Notes: a model not told the origin generated them from the sequence alone. 8,879 bases of DNA from Candidatus Omnitrophota bacterium (GCA_016196415.1 JACPXS010000136.1:1-8879); one strand, 5' to 3'; shown: positions 1 through 7,273, counted from the first letter of the stretch. Made by a program: numbers and translations.

Positions 1-323
1 CGGTAGCGCAGATGCGAAACGAATTCCAGCGTCGACGCGACCGCTTGGTAAGCGGCCTCAACCGCTTATCCCCCTTGCGCTGCCTGCTTCCCGGCGGCGC
101 GTTCTATGCGTGGTGTAATGTCAGCGGGTTAGGGCAACCCGCTGAGGCGACCGCCGCCCAGTGGTTGGAGGAAGCCCTTGTGGCGACCGTTCCCGGCGAG
201 GGATTCGGGGCTCCGGGATTCCTCCGCTTGAGCTTCGCGGTTCCCCTGACCACGATTGATGAAGCGTTACAACGGTTGGAGCGGTGGCTTGCGCAACAGG
301 GACGCCGGCGAACGAGCTCATGA
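1..323 (+). CDS. Aspartate-type aminotransferase, C-terminal part (5' end outside window)
   Basis: This is the last ~106 codons of a PLP-dependent class I aminotransferase; the frame is open to the left edge, so the gene starts upstream. Visible hallmarks of the small domain are an LPGGAFYAW stretch, a VPGEGFGAPG segment and then FLRLSFA. In the aspartate aminotransferase family the Arg of that last motif binds the substrate alpha-carboxylate. A helix (IDEALQRLERWL) follows, as is usual at the end of these enzymes. The PLP lysine and the rest of the large domain are not visible. The pattern is closest to bacterial aspartate aminotransferases of the Ib subgroup, which exchange aspartate/2-oxoglutarate for oxaloacetate/glutamate, but substrate cannot be fixed from the tail alone. 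It ends in TGA 17 bases before the isocitrate dehydrogenase start, which suggests cotranscription. Confidence 0.85.
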   Translation, partial: VAQMRNEFQRRRDRLVSGLNRLSPLRCLLPGGAFYAWCNVSGLGQPAEATAAQWLEEALVATVPGEGFGAPGFLRLSFAVPLTTIDEALQRLERWLAQQGRRRTSS

Positions 324-340
324 GATGGTGAGATAACCGC

Positions 341-1444
341 ATGTCGCATCGGGTGACCTTTATTCCAGGAGACGGCATCGGACCTGAAGTCGCCTGGGCC
401 ACCCGTCGGTGCTTAGACGCGACGGGGGTGGCGTTCCAGTGGGATGAGCGCATCGCAGGGGAAGCGGCCGTCAAACGGTTTCACACCCCGCTTCCTGAGG
501 ACACGCTGCAGTCAATCCGGGACAACCGGGTGGCGATCAAAGGCCCCATCACGACACCGATCGGAACGGGATTTCGATCAGTCAATGTCGCCTTGCGCAA
601 ACAGCTCGACCTGTTTGCGTGCGTCCGCCCGTGCCGAACGTATGCCGGCGTTCGCTCCCCGTTTCAACACGTTGATCTCATCATCATTCGCGAAAATACC
701 GAAGACCTGTATGTCGGCATTGAGTTTCCCAGCGGTCAAGCGCGCACCAAAGAGCTGATTGCCCAGCTCGTGGACTGGTCGAAACAACCGATCCGGCCGG
801 ATGCGGCCATCAGCATCAAACCGATCTCGGCGACCGCCACCGAGCGGATCGCGACGTTTGCGTTTGAGTACGCCTTGGCTCACGGTCGCCAGAAGGTGAC
901 GGCCGTTCATAAAGCGAATATCATGAAATGCACCGATGGGATCTTCAGGGAGACGGCTCGCAGCGTTGCCTCGCGCTACGAAGGCCGCGTCGCCTTCGAA
1001 GATCGGCTGGTTGATGCGACCTCGATGCAGTTGGTGCTCAGGCCGCAAGAGTTCGACGTGCTGCTGCTCCCCAACCTCTACGGCGACATCCTCTCCGATC
1101 TCTGCGCAGGCCTGATCGGCGGTCTCGGCGTGGCCCCGGGAGCCAATCTTGGTGACGGGGTCGCGGTCTTCGAAGCGGTGCATGGCAGCGCGCCAAAATA
1201 CCAGGGATTGAATACCGTCAACCCGACCGCGATGATTCTCTCAGGCGTCATGCTGCTGCGCCATCTCGGAGAGCATGAGGCCGCCCAGCGGCTCGACGCA
1301 GCCGTCGAGGCCGTGTTGCGCGAAGGCCGCGACGTCACGTACGACCTGAAGCCGGAACGGAATGACCCCTCGGCCGTGGGCACAAAGGAGATGGCGCAGG
1401 CGATCGCTGACCGGATGAAGACGGTGAAGGTCCGCGTCCCATGA
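341..1444 (+). CDS. Isocitrate dehydrogenase (isocitrate/isopropylmalate dehydrogenase family, short form)
   Basis: A 367-residue beta-decarboxylating dehydrogenase that would oxidise isocitrate to 2-oxoglutarate in the cytosol. The N-terminal FIPGDGIGPEV motif (7-17) is typical. Isocitrate rather than isopropylmalate is indicated by the substrate loop FRSVNVALRK (S80, N82, R86), followed by R96, R117 and RENTEDLYVGIEF (catalytic Tyr Y124). Catalytic K191 lies in VHKANIMK. The metal-binding aspartates are D225 and D249/D253 in YGDILSD. The cofactor segment HGSAPKYQG carries K286-Y287, which correspond to the NADP-selecting Lys344-Tyr345 of E. coli Icd. V293 and Y334 also match, whereas the position of Arg395 is Pro. 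The length is like NAD-type (IDH3-like) enzymes, not the ~415-residue E. coli type. The ATG is preceded by GGTGAG at 327-332, eight bases away. Isopropylmalate or homoisocitrate dehydrogenase is the main alternative and looks less likely. Confidence 0.88.
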   Translation: MSHRVTFIPGDGIGPEVAWATRRCLDATGVAFQWDERIAGEAAVKRFHTPLPEDTLQSIRDNRVAIKGPITTPIGTGFRSVNVALRKQLDLFACVRPCRTYAGVRSPFQHVDLIIIRENTEDLYVGIEFPSGQARTKELIAQLVDWSKQPIRPDAAISIKPISATATERIATFAFEYALAHGRQKVTAVHKANIMKCTDGIFRETARSVASRYEGRVAFEDRLVDATSMQLVLRPQEFDVLLLPNLYGDILSDLCAGLIGGLGVAPGANLGDGVAVFEAVHGSAPKYQGLNTVNPTAMILSGVMLLRHLGEHEAAQRLDAAVEAVLREGRDVTYDLKPERNDPSAVGTKEMAQAIADRMKTVKVRVP

Positions 1445-1481
1445 CGAAGAAACGCCGGAGGCTCATTCCCGGGAGCGCGTG

Positions 1482-2390
1482 ATGCGGCGATATCCGAGCT
1501 GGATGACGCGCGCGTTCTCGCCTGACGGGGTGGCTCGCCAGGTGCGCACCCTCATCAGCGACTTACGGCTGGCGACCGTCTGCGAAAGCGCCCTCTGCCC
1601 GAATGTGCGCGAATGCTATTCCCAGCGACAGCTAACCTTTATGATCCTTGGGGATCGTTGCACGCGCCGTTGCGGATTTTGTGCCGTGGACCACGGCCGC
1701 CCTGAGCCGGTTGCCGCCGATGAACCGTGGCGCGTTACCCAAGCCGTCAAGCGGCTGGGGCTCCGGCATGTCGTCATCACATCGGTGGCGCGCGACGACC
1801 TGCAGGACGAAGGGGCGGGCCATTTCGTCGAGGTGATCCGCGCTGTTCGGCGCCAGAATCCTGGGGTGACTGTGGAGACGCTGATCCCGGATTTCCATGG
1901 ACGCGAGGAGCTCCTGCAACGGCTCATGCAAGAAGGCCGGCCGGACGTGCTGGCCCATAACGTTGAGACGGTTGAGCGCCTCTCGGACCTCGTGAGGTCT
2001 CAAGCGAACTACCACCGATCCCTCCGGGTTCTTGGCGTTGCCGCTTCACTGGCGATGACCAGCCTGATCAAATCGAGCGTGATGGTGGGGCTTGGCGAAA
2101 CCCCAGAGGAAGTGATGCGAACGTTTCAGGATCTGCGTCGCGTCGGGGTCACCCATCTGACCATCGGCCAGTACTTGAGGCCCGATCCAGATCACCTGCC
2201 TGTCATGGAGTACGTCAGCCCCGAGCGATTCCAGTCCTATGAACGCGCGGCCTTGGCTTGCGGATTTCGATGGGTCAAGGCCGGGCCGTTTGTCCGAAGT
2301 TCCTATCACGCGATTGATGCCGTCGCTCCCCTCGGGTCATGGCCAGATCAGGAGGCCCTCACGAGCGAGCTGAATGCCGTCCCCGTGTGA
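1482..2390 (+). CDS. lipA: Lipoyl synthase LipA (radical SAM)
   Basis: A 302-residue lipoyl synthase, which inserts two sulfurs into the octanoyl group on lipoyl domains of 2-oxoacid dehydrogenases and the glycine cleavage H protein. Both iron-sulfur cluster motifs are intact. The auxiliary cluster motif CX4CX5C is C34/C39/C45, and the radical SAM motif CX3CX2C is C60/C64/C67 (CTRRCGFC). The C-terminal RSSYHA (272-277) supplies the serine ligand conserved in this family. Other typical blocks are AHNVETV, KSSVMVGLGET and a TIGQYLRP segment. Length is normal for the family. I chose ATG 1482 because GGGAG at 1471-1475 is then six bases away; the in-frame GTG at 1479 would add one residue with tighter spacing. 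No lipB or lplA is visible here, so the octanoyl donor enzyme must be encoded elsewhere. Confidence 0.97.
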   Translation: MRRYPSWMTRAFSPDGVARQVRTLISDLRLATVCESALCPNVRECYSQRQLTFMILGDRCTRRCGFCAVDHGRPEPVAADEPWRVTQAVKRLGLRHVVITSVARDDLQDEGAGHFVEVIRAVRRQNPGVTVETLIPDFHGREELLQRLMQEGRPDVLAHNVETVERLSDLVRSQANYHRSLRVLGVAASLAMTSLIKSSVMVGLGETPEEVMRTFQDLRRVGVTHLTIGQYLRPDPDHLPVMEYVSPERFQSYERAALACGFRWVKAGPFVRSSYHAIDAVAPLGSWPDQEALTSELNAVPV

Positions 2391-2399
2391 GCCTCGCTG

Positions 2400-3689
2400 A
2401 TGCCTCGAGCCCCCCGCACCACATCAGCGGCGTTGATCCGCCGCGTCCAGCAGCGCCTGCGAGAACGGACCCAACGGGAACAGCAGCGCACCAGCGGACG
2501 CATCTTCCATGAAGCGAATCGACTCAAGCGACTCCCGCTCTATTTGTTCACGATCCTTGACGAGCTGAAGGAACAGGCCCGCTCCAAGGGCGTGGACGTC
2601 ATTGGCTTGGGCATGGGCAATCCCGATTTGCCCCCGCCGCAGCACGTCGTGAACGAGCTGGTGCGATCGGCGCGCAGGCCGGAAAACTACCGCTATTCCC
2701 GGAGAGGGGAGGCCGTGGAGGAGAAACTCCATGAGGCCATCGCCCAATGGTATCGCCGGAAGTTCCGTGTCACGGTGGACCCCAGGGATGAGGTGCTTCC
2801 GCTGATTGGATCAAAAGAGGGCATCGCGCATCTCTCGCTCGCCTTCCTGAATCACGATGACATTGCCCTGGTTCCCAACCCCACCTACCCGGTGCACTTC
2901 AACGGGGTGGTGATGGCCGGCGGGATCCTCTACAACATCCCGATCCATGCCGAGCGCGGTTACCTCCCGGACCTTCAGACGGTGCCAAAAAGCGTGTTGC
3001 GACAATCGAAAATCTTATTCCTCAGCTACCCCCACAACCCCACCACGGCGGTGGCGGATCTGAAGTTTTTCAAAGAGGTGATCGCCTGGGCCACACAGCA
3101 TCGCATCATGGTGGTCCACGATTTCGCCTACTCGGATTTTGTCTTTGACGGCCCGCGAGCCCCCAGCATTCTTGAAGTCGGGGGCGCGAAGGAGGTCGCG
3201 GTGGAGTTCCATACCCTCTCGAAATCCTATAGCTTGCCGGGGCTGCGCTTAGGATTTGGGGTCGGAAACCGCGAGGTCCTGGCCTCGTTGGCGAAGACGA
3301 AAAACTACATCGATTTTGGCATCTTCCGCGCCGTTCAGTGGGCAGCCATCACAGCACTCACCGGCCCCCAAGAGTATGTCCACTGGGCCGTGTCCACGTA
3401 CCAGAAACGTCGAGATGTGTTTGTCCATGGACTCACGCAGATTGGGTGGGAGGTGCCCATGCCGAAGGGCACGTTTTATGTCTGGGCCAAAATCCCGCTC
3501 AAGTTCAGCGCGCTGACGTCGCTTGAATTCGCAACCCTGCTCGTCCAGGAAGCTGGGGTGGTCGCAGCCCCGGGCAGCGGATTTGGCGAGTACGGAGAAG
3601 GCTTCATCCGGTTTGCGCTGGTGGAGTCGGAACACCGGTTGCGCGAAGCGATCAAGCGCATTGCGAGGGTCCTCCAGATGGAAGACTGA
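2400..3689 (+). CDS. Class I/II PLP aminotransferase, AlaC / LL-diaminopimelate aminotransferase-like
   Basis: A 429-residue fold-type I aminotransferase. Visible hallmarks are GMGNPDLPPP (71-80), GSKEG (137-141), PHNPTT with N213, HDFAYSDF with D241 and Y244 (pyridine nitrogen and PLP phenol contacts), HTLSKSY with Schiff-base K275, GLRLGF with R283, and FIRFAL with the carboxylate-binding R404. From memory it closely parallels E. coli AlaC (glutamate-pyruvate transaminase): both have EMPK/PMPK-x-YVWAKIP, SLEFA and PGSGFGEYG-like segments. LL-diaminopimelate aminotransferase (DapL) homologues share these blocks, so alanine or lysine/peptidoglycan synthesis are both possible. The first ~38 residues are an Arg/Gln-rich extension with no counterpart in AlaC, whose sequence aligns from about NRLKRLP. 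No ATG lies nearer that point; TTG at 2436 is an alternative start. Only a weak GTGAG precedes the ATG, nine bases upstream. Confidence 0.9.
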   Translation: MPRAPRTTSAALIRRVQQRLRERTQREQQRTSGRIFHEANRLKRLPLYLFTILDELKEQARSKGVDVIGLGMGNPDLPPPQHVVNELVRSARRPENYRYSRRGEAVEEKLHEAIAQWYRRKFRVTVDPRDEVLPLIGSKEGIAHLSLAFLNHDDIALVPNPTYPVHFNGVVMAGGILYNIPIHAERGYLPDLQTVPKSVLRQSKILFLSYPHNPTTAVADLKFFKEVIAWATQHRIMVVHDFAYSDFVFDGPRAPSILEVGGAKEVAVEFHTLSKSYSLPGLRLGFGVGNREVLASLAKTKNYIDFGIFRAVQWAAITALTGPQEYVHWAVSTYQKRRDVFVHGLTQIGWEVPMPKGTFYVWAKIPLKFSALTSLEFATLLVQEAGVVAAPGSGFGEYGEGFIRFALVESEHRLREAIKRIARVLQMED

Positions 3690-3758
3690 ACGCTTCGAGC
3701 CTCGGGTCGCAACACGCCCCCTCGGAACGCTCAACAAGAGGTGCGCTGCAGGGTCACC

Positions 3759-4985
3759 ATGGCGGGACGACGGTTCTTACTCCTGCACATTACAACGAGT
3801 TCAGGACACCATCGCGCCAGTTGCGCCATTGAGCGCACCCTCAAGCATCTTGATCCCTCAGCGACTGTCGTCAACATCGATGCGCTCCAGTACGCCAGCC
3901 GACCCGTCCGGTGGGCGATTTCCCGCACCTACTCCTCCCTCATTCGCCATCAACCTGATGTGTGGGAGTATCTGTACGACAACCCGGCCGTCCACCGACG
4001 GATCCACTATTTTCAAGCCCTCTTGCATCGGTACCATGCCACAAAACTCCACCGCCTTCTTGAGAGCGTGCGTCCTGATGCCATCGCCTGCACCCAGGCG
4101 TATCCCTGCGGCATTGTCGCAGATTTCAAAAGACGCCACCACCTGCCAATCCCGCTCGTGGGCGTCCTGACAGACTACGCGCCCCATCTCTATTGGTTCC
4201 ATGACACCGTTGACGCCTACGTGGTCCCCTCCGAACAGGTCAAGCGGCGGTTTATGACCAAAGGGGTGAACCTCGATCGGGTGAAGGTCTTTGGCATTCC
4301 GATTGACCTGCGGTTTCTCGAACCTGTGAATCGAGCCGCCGTCGCCAGCGCCTTCGGCTTGGATCTCTCACAGCCGATCCTCCTCCTCATGGGTGGGGGC
4401 GGAGGGTTTGGGCAGCTCCGCGATATCGTGCTCAACCTCGATACGCTGCCGTATCCTTGCCAGATGGTCGTAGTGGCCGGCACCAACCGGTTGCTGCTGG
4501 CGTGGCTGCAGAGTCAACGGTTCCGCCACCGCGTGCTTCCGCTCGGATACACCCAGGAGATCCATCACTTGATGAGCCTCGCCACGCTGCTCATCAGTAA
4601 GCCAGGCGGCCTTACGACGTCGGAGTCGCTGGCCAAGCACCTCCCGTTGGTTGTGGTGAACCCGATTCCTGGTCAGGAGGCCTACAACGCGCGGTATCTG
4701 CTCTCGCAAGGAGCGGCCGTGCAGGCCGGATCGCCAGAAACTGTTCGTCAAACCGTGCGAGATCTCCTCGAGAACCCCGATCATCTGGAGTCGCTTCGTC
4801 GACGAAATGCCGAGTTGGCCCATCCGTCTGCGGCGTTGGAGACCGCGCGACTCCTCATGGAGCTCGCCGATGCGTACGCCAAGCGGAATGCGCCAGAGCG
4901 CGTGCGCGCGGATGGGGATGATGACGCGGGGAGTTCCGCCTCCGCCACGAGCGCGCAACGGTCGGTTGAATCTCGCGGGGCATGA
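3759..4985 (+). CDS. GT28 / MGDG-synthase-like glycosyltransferase (processive diacylglycerol glycosyltransferase family)
   Basis: A 408-residue GT-B glycosyltransferase of the monogalactosyldiacylglycerol synthase/UgtP/MurG-related group, which transfers a hexose from a UDP-sugar to a membrane lipid at the cytoplasmic face. The N-terminal acceptor domain begins with a hydrophobic strand and SSGHHRAS (14-21), then VLTDYAPHLYWFH (136-148), the TD-x-H pattern of MGDG synthase N-terminal domains. The linker has a glycine run GGGGGFG (212-218). The nucleotide-sugar site is SKPGGLTTSE (280-289), followed by a conserved NPIPGQEAYNA (301-311). A final ~35 residues (374-408) rich in Asp, Ser and Ala appear non-domain. 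I prefer ATG 3759, with AGGG at 3750-3753 five bases away; GTG 3741 would add six residues. The stop overlaps the next start as ATGA, implying translational coupling. Sugar and acceptor lipid are not determinable from sequence. Confidence 0.85.
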   Translation: MAGRRFLLLHITTSSGHHRASCAIERTLKHLDPSATVVNIDALQYASRPVRWAISRTYSSLIRHQPDVWEYLYDNPAVHRRIHYFQALLHRYHATKLHRLLESVRPDAIACTQAYPCGIVADFKRRHHLPIPLVGVLTDYAPHLYWFHDTVDAYVVPSEQVKRRFMTKGVNLDRVKVFGIPIDLRFLEPVNRAAVASAFGLDLSQPILLLMGGGGGFGQLRDIVLNLDTLPYPCQMVVVAGTNRLLLAWLQSQRFRHRVLPLGYTQEIHHLMSLATLLISKPGGLTTSESLAKHLPLVVVNPIPGQEAYNARYLLSQGAAVQAGSPETVRQTVRDLLENPDHLESLRRRNAELAHPSAALETARLLMELADAYAKRNAPERVRADGDDDAGSSASATSAQRSVESRGA

Positions 4986-5836
4986 ACGCGAAGTCCCTGG
5001 GATATCGACTGGCACAAGGCTTCAGCCTCTGCTGCTCCAGCCCCTCCGCCTTTCGGATCGCCGAACGGCTTTCGGACGGTTGGGCTCGAATGTCGGCATC
5101 GGATCGCCAGACGGTTCACGCGAACCTTTCGCTGATCCTTGGGGCGCCACTCCCTCGCGAGGCCCGACTGATTCAGGAGGTGTTTCGGAATTTCGGGCGG
5201 TATCTTGTCGAGTTTTTCACCATCCATCGCGTGCTCAACCCGGACGTGCGCGTTGAGGGCTATGACCACTTGCTCGAAGCCGCTCGCAGCCGGCGGGGGA
5301 CGATCGTCTTAACCGGACACCTCGGGAACTGGGAACTTGGTGGCGTGTTGCTCCAGCGCATGGGATTCCCGATCAGCGTGGTGGCCCTCCCGCACGATGA
5401 CGTTGGAACCAATCGGTTGTTTAACCGGCAGCGTGCGCGATGCGGGTTATTGGAAGTCATCCCGGTTGGGCGTGATGCCGTACGGCGGAGCCTCCAAAGC
5501 CTCCGGCAGGGAAGGCTCCTTGGCGTGCTCGGTGATCGGGAGTTCTTTGATCACGGGGTCTCGTTGACAACGTTTGGGACACGCCTGACATGGCCGCTCG
5601 GGCCGGCGATCTTGAGCCTCCGCAGCCACGCGCCGGTCGTCCCGACATTTCTCATCCGAGAAGGCCAATGGAAATTCCGCTTGTGTTTTGAGCCCCCCAT
5701 CTGGCCGGCGGGACAGACGATCCGGCCGCTCAGGAAGGCCAAGGTCCTGGGGCTCACGCAAACCTACGCGGCAATCTTCGAACGGTATATCAGACACTAT
5801 CCTGATCAATGGCTCAACTTCCAACCGATCCGCTGA
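4982..5836 (+). CDS. LpxL/HtrB-type lysophospholipid/glycolipid acyltransferase
   Basis: A 284-residue member of the lipid A biosynthesis acyltransferase family, which moves an acyl chain from acyl-ACP or acyl-CoA to a glycolipid at the inner membrane. The catalytic HX4E box is GHLGNWELGG, with H113 and E118. The second block GVLGDREFF (181-189) carries D185/R186. The third block is FGTRLTWPLGPAILSLRSHAPVVPTF with the usual Gly-Pro and Pro positions. The C-terminal YPDQWLNFQPIR (273-284) is the family's terminal signature. E. coli LpxL is slightly longer (about 306 residues) and has a clear N-terminal membrane segment; here the N-terminus is only moderately hydrophobic. It starts inside the preceding glycosyltransferase stop (ATGA), so the two proteins are probably made together. 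The acceptor may be lipid A or the neighbouring GT28 product; phosphatidylinositol mannoside acyltransferases are also distant relatives. Confidence 0.87.
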   Translation: MNAKSLGYRLAQGFSLCCSSPSAFRIAERLSDGWARMSASDRQTVHANLSLILGAPLPREARLIQEVFRNFGRYLVEFFTIHRVLNPDVRVEGYDHLLEAARSRRGTIVLTGHLGNWELGGVLLQRMGFPISVVALPHDDVGTNRLFNRQRARCGLLEVIPVGRDAVRRSLQSLRQGRLLGVLGDREFFDHGVSLTTFGTRLTWPLGPAILSLRSHAPVVPTFLIREGQWKFRLCFEPPIWPAGQTIRPLRKAKVLGLTQTYAAIFERYIRHYPDQWLNFQPIR

Positions 5837-5843
5837 AGACGGC

Positions 5844-6524
5844 ATGAGTAATAATCGGTACTGCGTTGTGATTCCGGCCTATGAAGCCGGCGCCACCATT
5901 GGAGAGCTCGTGCGGAGCATTAAAGCCCAGGGGCTGATCGCCGTCGTCGTGGATGACGGCTCGCACGATCAGACCGCTGCTGCGGCCTCGGCGCAGGGCG
6001 CGCTCGTCATTAGCCACCTGCGCAATCAAGGCAAAGGCTCTGCCCTCAGAACCGGGTTTGAGTACGCGCTGCGCGCGCGGTACGATGGGGTGATCACGAT
6101 GGACAGCGATGGGCAGCACGACCCGGCTGAAATCTCAGGACTCATCCGGGCCGGAGAAATCCAGCACGCAGGCATCGTCCTGGGCAACCGGATAGCCAAT
6201 GACGCATCAATGCCGATCGTCAGGAAGTGGACGAACGAAGTGATGTCGGCAATCGTCTCGGCCCTCGCTCGCCAGCGCATTCCGGATTCCCAGTGCGGAT
6301 TTCGCTTCATCCGCAAGGAGGTCCTGGAGGACATCCCACTGCGGGCGAGGCGGTTTGATATCGAGACCGAATTTTTGGTCCGGGCGGCGGCGCGTCGATG
6401 GAAAATCATTTCGGTGCCCGTCCGCAGTATTTATCAGCCTCGGCAGCCGAGTCATATTCGGCCGATTCGTGATGCCGTGCGGTTTTTGGGCGTGGTCCTG
6501 CGCCATCTCCTCTGGCGTCACTAA
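5844..6524 (+). CDS. Family 2 glycosyltransferase, DPM1/polyprenyl-phosphate-sugar synthase-like
   Basis: A 226-residue soluble GT-A glycosyltransferase. VVIPAYEAG (8-16) begins the fold, VVVDDGSHDQT has D37/D38 for nucleotide binding, NQGKGSALRTGF (61-72) follows, and TMDSDGQHDP (85-94) holds the D87/D89 metal-binding pair. DSQCGFRFIRKEV and FDIETEFLVRA (171-181) are typical of dolichyl- or undecaprenyl-phosphate hexose synthases and related DPM1-like enzymes. It has no C-terminal membrane helices, so it resembles the catalytic domain only, like soluble DPM1. The ATG at 5844 lies seven bases after the acyltransferase stop and begins directly with the GT-A fold. The frame is open further upstream, but that stretch lies within the acyltransferase and is Arg/Ser-rich non-domain sequence. 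The likely product is a polyprenyl-phosphate sugar or a glycosylated lipid; the acceptor is not known. Confidence 0.87.
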   Translation: MSNNRYCVVIPAYEAGATIGELVRSIKAQGLIAVVVDDGSHDQTAAAASAQGALVISHLRNQGKGSALRTGFEYALRARYDGVITMDSDGQHDPAEISGLIRAGEIQHAGIVLGNRIANDASMPIVRKWTNEVMSAIVSALARQRIPDSQCGFRFIRKEVLEDIPLRARRFDIETEFLVRAAARRWKIISVPVRSIYQPRQPSHIRPIRDAVRFLGVVLRHLLWRH

Positions 6525-6597
6525 CGGTTGAGACCCCCGTGCGCGGACATCCGCTCCATCACCATCCGAACGCGTGCTTGGCCGGCGAGGGCCTGCG

Positions 6598-7251
6598 ATG
6601 ACGTTCGAAGCCCAGTGCGAACGCATGCTCGAAGAGCAGCTCCACGCTCGAGGCATCCAGGATGCACGACTCCTCGCAGCCTTCCGCGCAGTACCCCGCC
6701 ATCTCTTTGTGCCCCCCACGCTTCAAGAGCAGGCCTACTCGGACCGCCCGCTGCCGATCGGATCGGAGCAGACGATCAGCCAACCGTATATGGTGGCGTT
6801 GATGACCCAGGGCTTGCGCCTGACAGGTCATGAGCGCGTCTTAGAAATCGGCAGCGGCTCCGGCTACCAGACCGCCATCCTCGCCGAATTAGCCCTTGAG
6901 GTATTCTCCGTGGAGCGCCTGATGGAGCTCATGCAGACGGCGGCCCAGCGCTTGCACTCGCTTGGCCACCTCAATGTGCACTTCACCACAGGTGACGGCT
7001 CGCTCGGATGGCCCGAACACGCCCCGTACGATGCGATCGTGGTGACCGCGGCGGCTCCGAAGATCCCACCACCGCTGCTTCAGCAGTTGGGGAATCCCGG
7101 CGTCATGGTGCTGCCGATCGGCCCTCAGACCACTCAGGCCCTCCTTCGCGTGGAGAAACGCCAGGGAACCCTCCACCAGCGTGAAATCGCCAGTTGCTCC
7201 TTTGTTCCGCTCTTGGGAGAATATGGCTGGCCTCAGACCAGCACCACATAA
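6598..7251 (+). CDS. pcm: Protein-L-isoaspartate O-methyltransferase
   Basis: A 217-residue SAM-dependent methyltransferase that methylates isoaspartyl residues in damaged proteins to start their repair, in the cytosol. The PCMT signature IGSEQTISQPYMVALM (54-69) is clear. SAM motif I is VLEIGSGSGYQTAILAEL (81-98), the acidic strand end is SVER (104-107), and TGDGSLGWPEHAPYDAIVVTAAAP covers motifs post-I and II. The C-terminal FVPLLGEYGW (202-211) matches the family's FVPL-G-GW ending. Length is normal. The chosen ATG has GAGG at 6587-6590 seven bases upstream, within GGCGAGGG; an in-frame GTG at 6574 would add eight residues and would lose this ribosome binding site. It starts 73 bases after the family 2 glycosyltransferase and 22 bases before the TonB-like gene. 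Confidence 0.96.
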   Translation: MTFEAQCERMLEEQLHARGIQDARLLAAFRAVPRHLFVPPTLQEQAYSDRPLPIGSEQTISQPYMVALMTQGLRLTGHERVLEIGSGSGYQTAILAELALEVFSVERLMELMQTAAQRLHSLGHLNVHFTTGDGSLGWPEHAPYDAIVVTAAAPKIPPPLLQQLGNPGVMVLPIGPQTTQALLRVEKRQGTLHQREIASCSFVPLLGEYGWPQTSTT

Positions 7252-7273
7252 TCAGCCATCTCCGGTCAACGCC

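Noticed and set aside
578..1183. Long open frame on the - strand (about 200 codons) opposite isocitrate dehydrogenase
   Set aside because: It lies wholly opposite a clear enzyme gene, its translation has no recognisable domain, and such antisense frames are common in GC-rich DNA.
2388..3758. Idea that TGA is recoded, because lipA, the aminotransferase and the GT28 gene share one frame separated only by TGA
   Set aside because: Six of the genes here end in TGA at normal domain ends, often beside a new start codon. Three neighbours sharing a frame is expected about one time in nine, and open short gaps are common in GC-rich DNA.
3523..4170. Open frame on the + strand spanning the end of the aminotransferase and the start of the GT28 gene
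   Set aside because: It overlaps two real genes in another frame and its translation is Ser/Arg/Pro-rich with no domain.
4368..5015. Long open frame on the - strand (about 215 codons) opposite the GT28 gene
   Set aside because: Arg-rich translation without family motifs, antisense to a well supported glycosyltransferase; a shadow frame.
6207..6719. Open frame on the - strand across the gap between the family 2 glycosyltransferase and pcm
   Set aside because: Antisense to two clear genes, no recognisable motifs, and the gap itself is only 73 bases.
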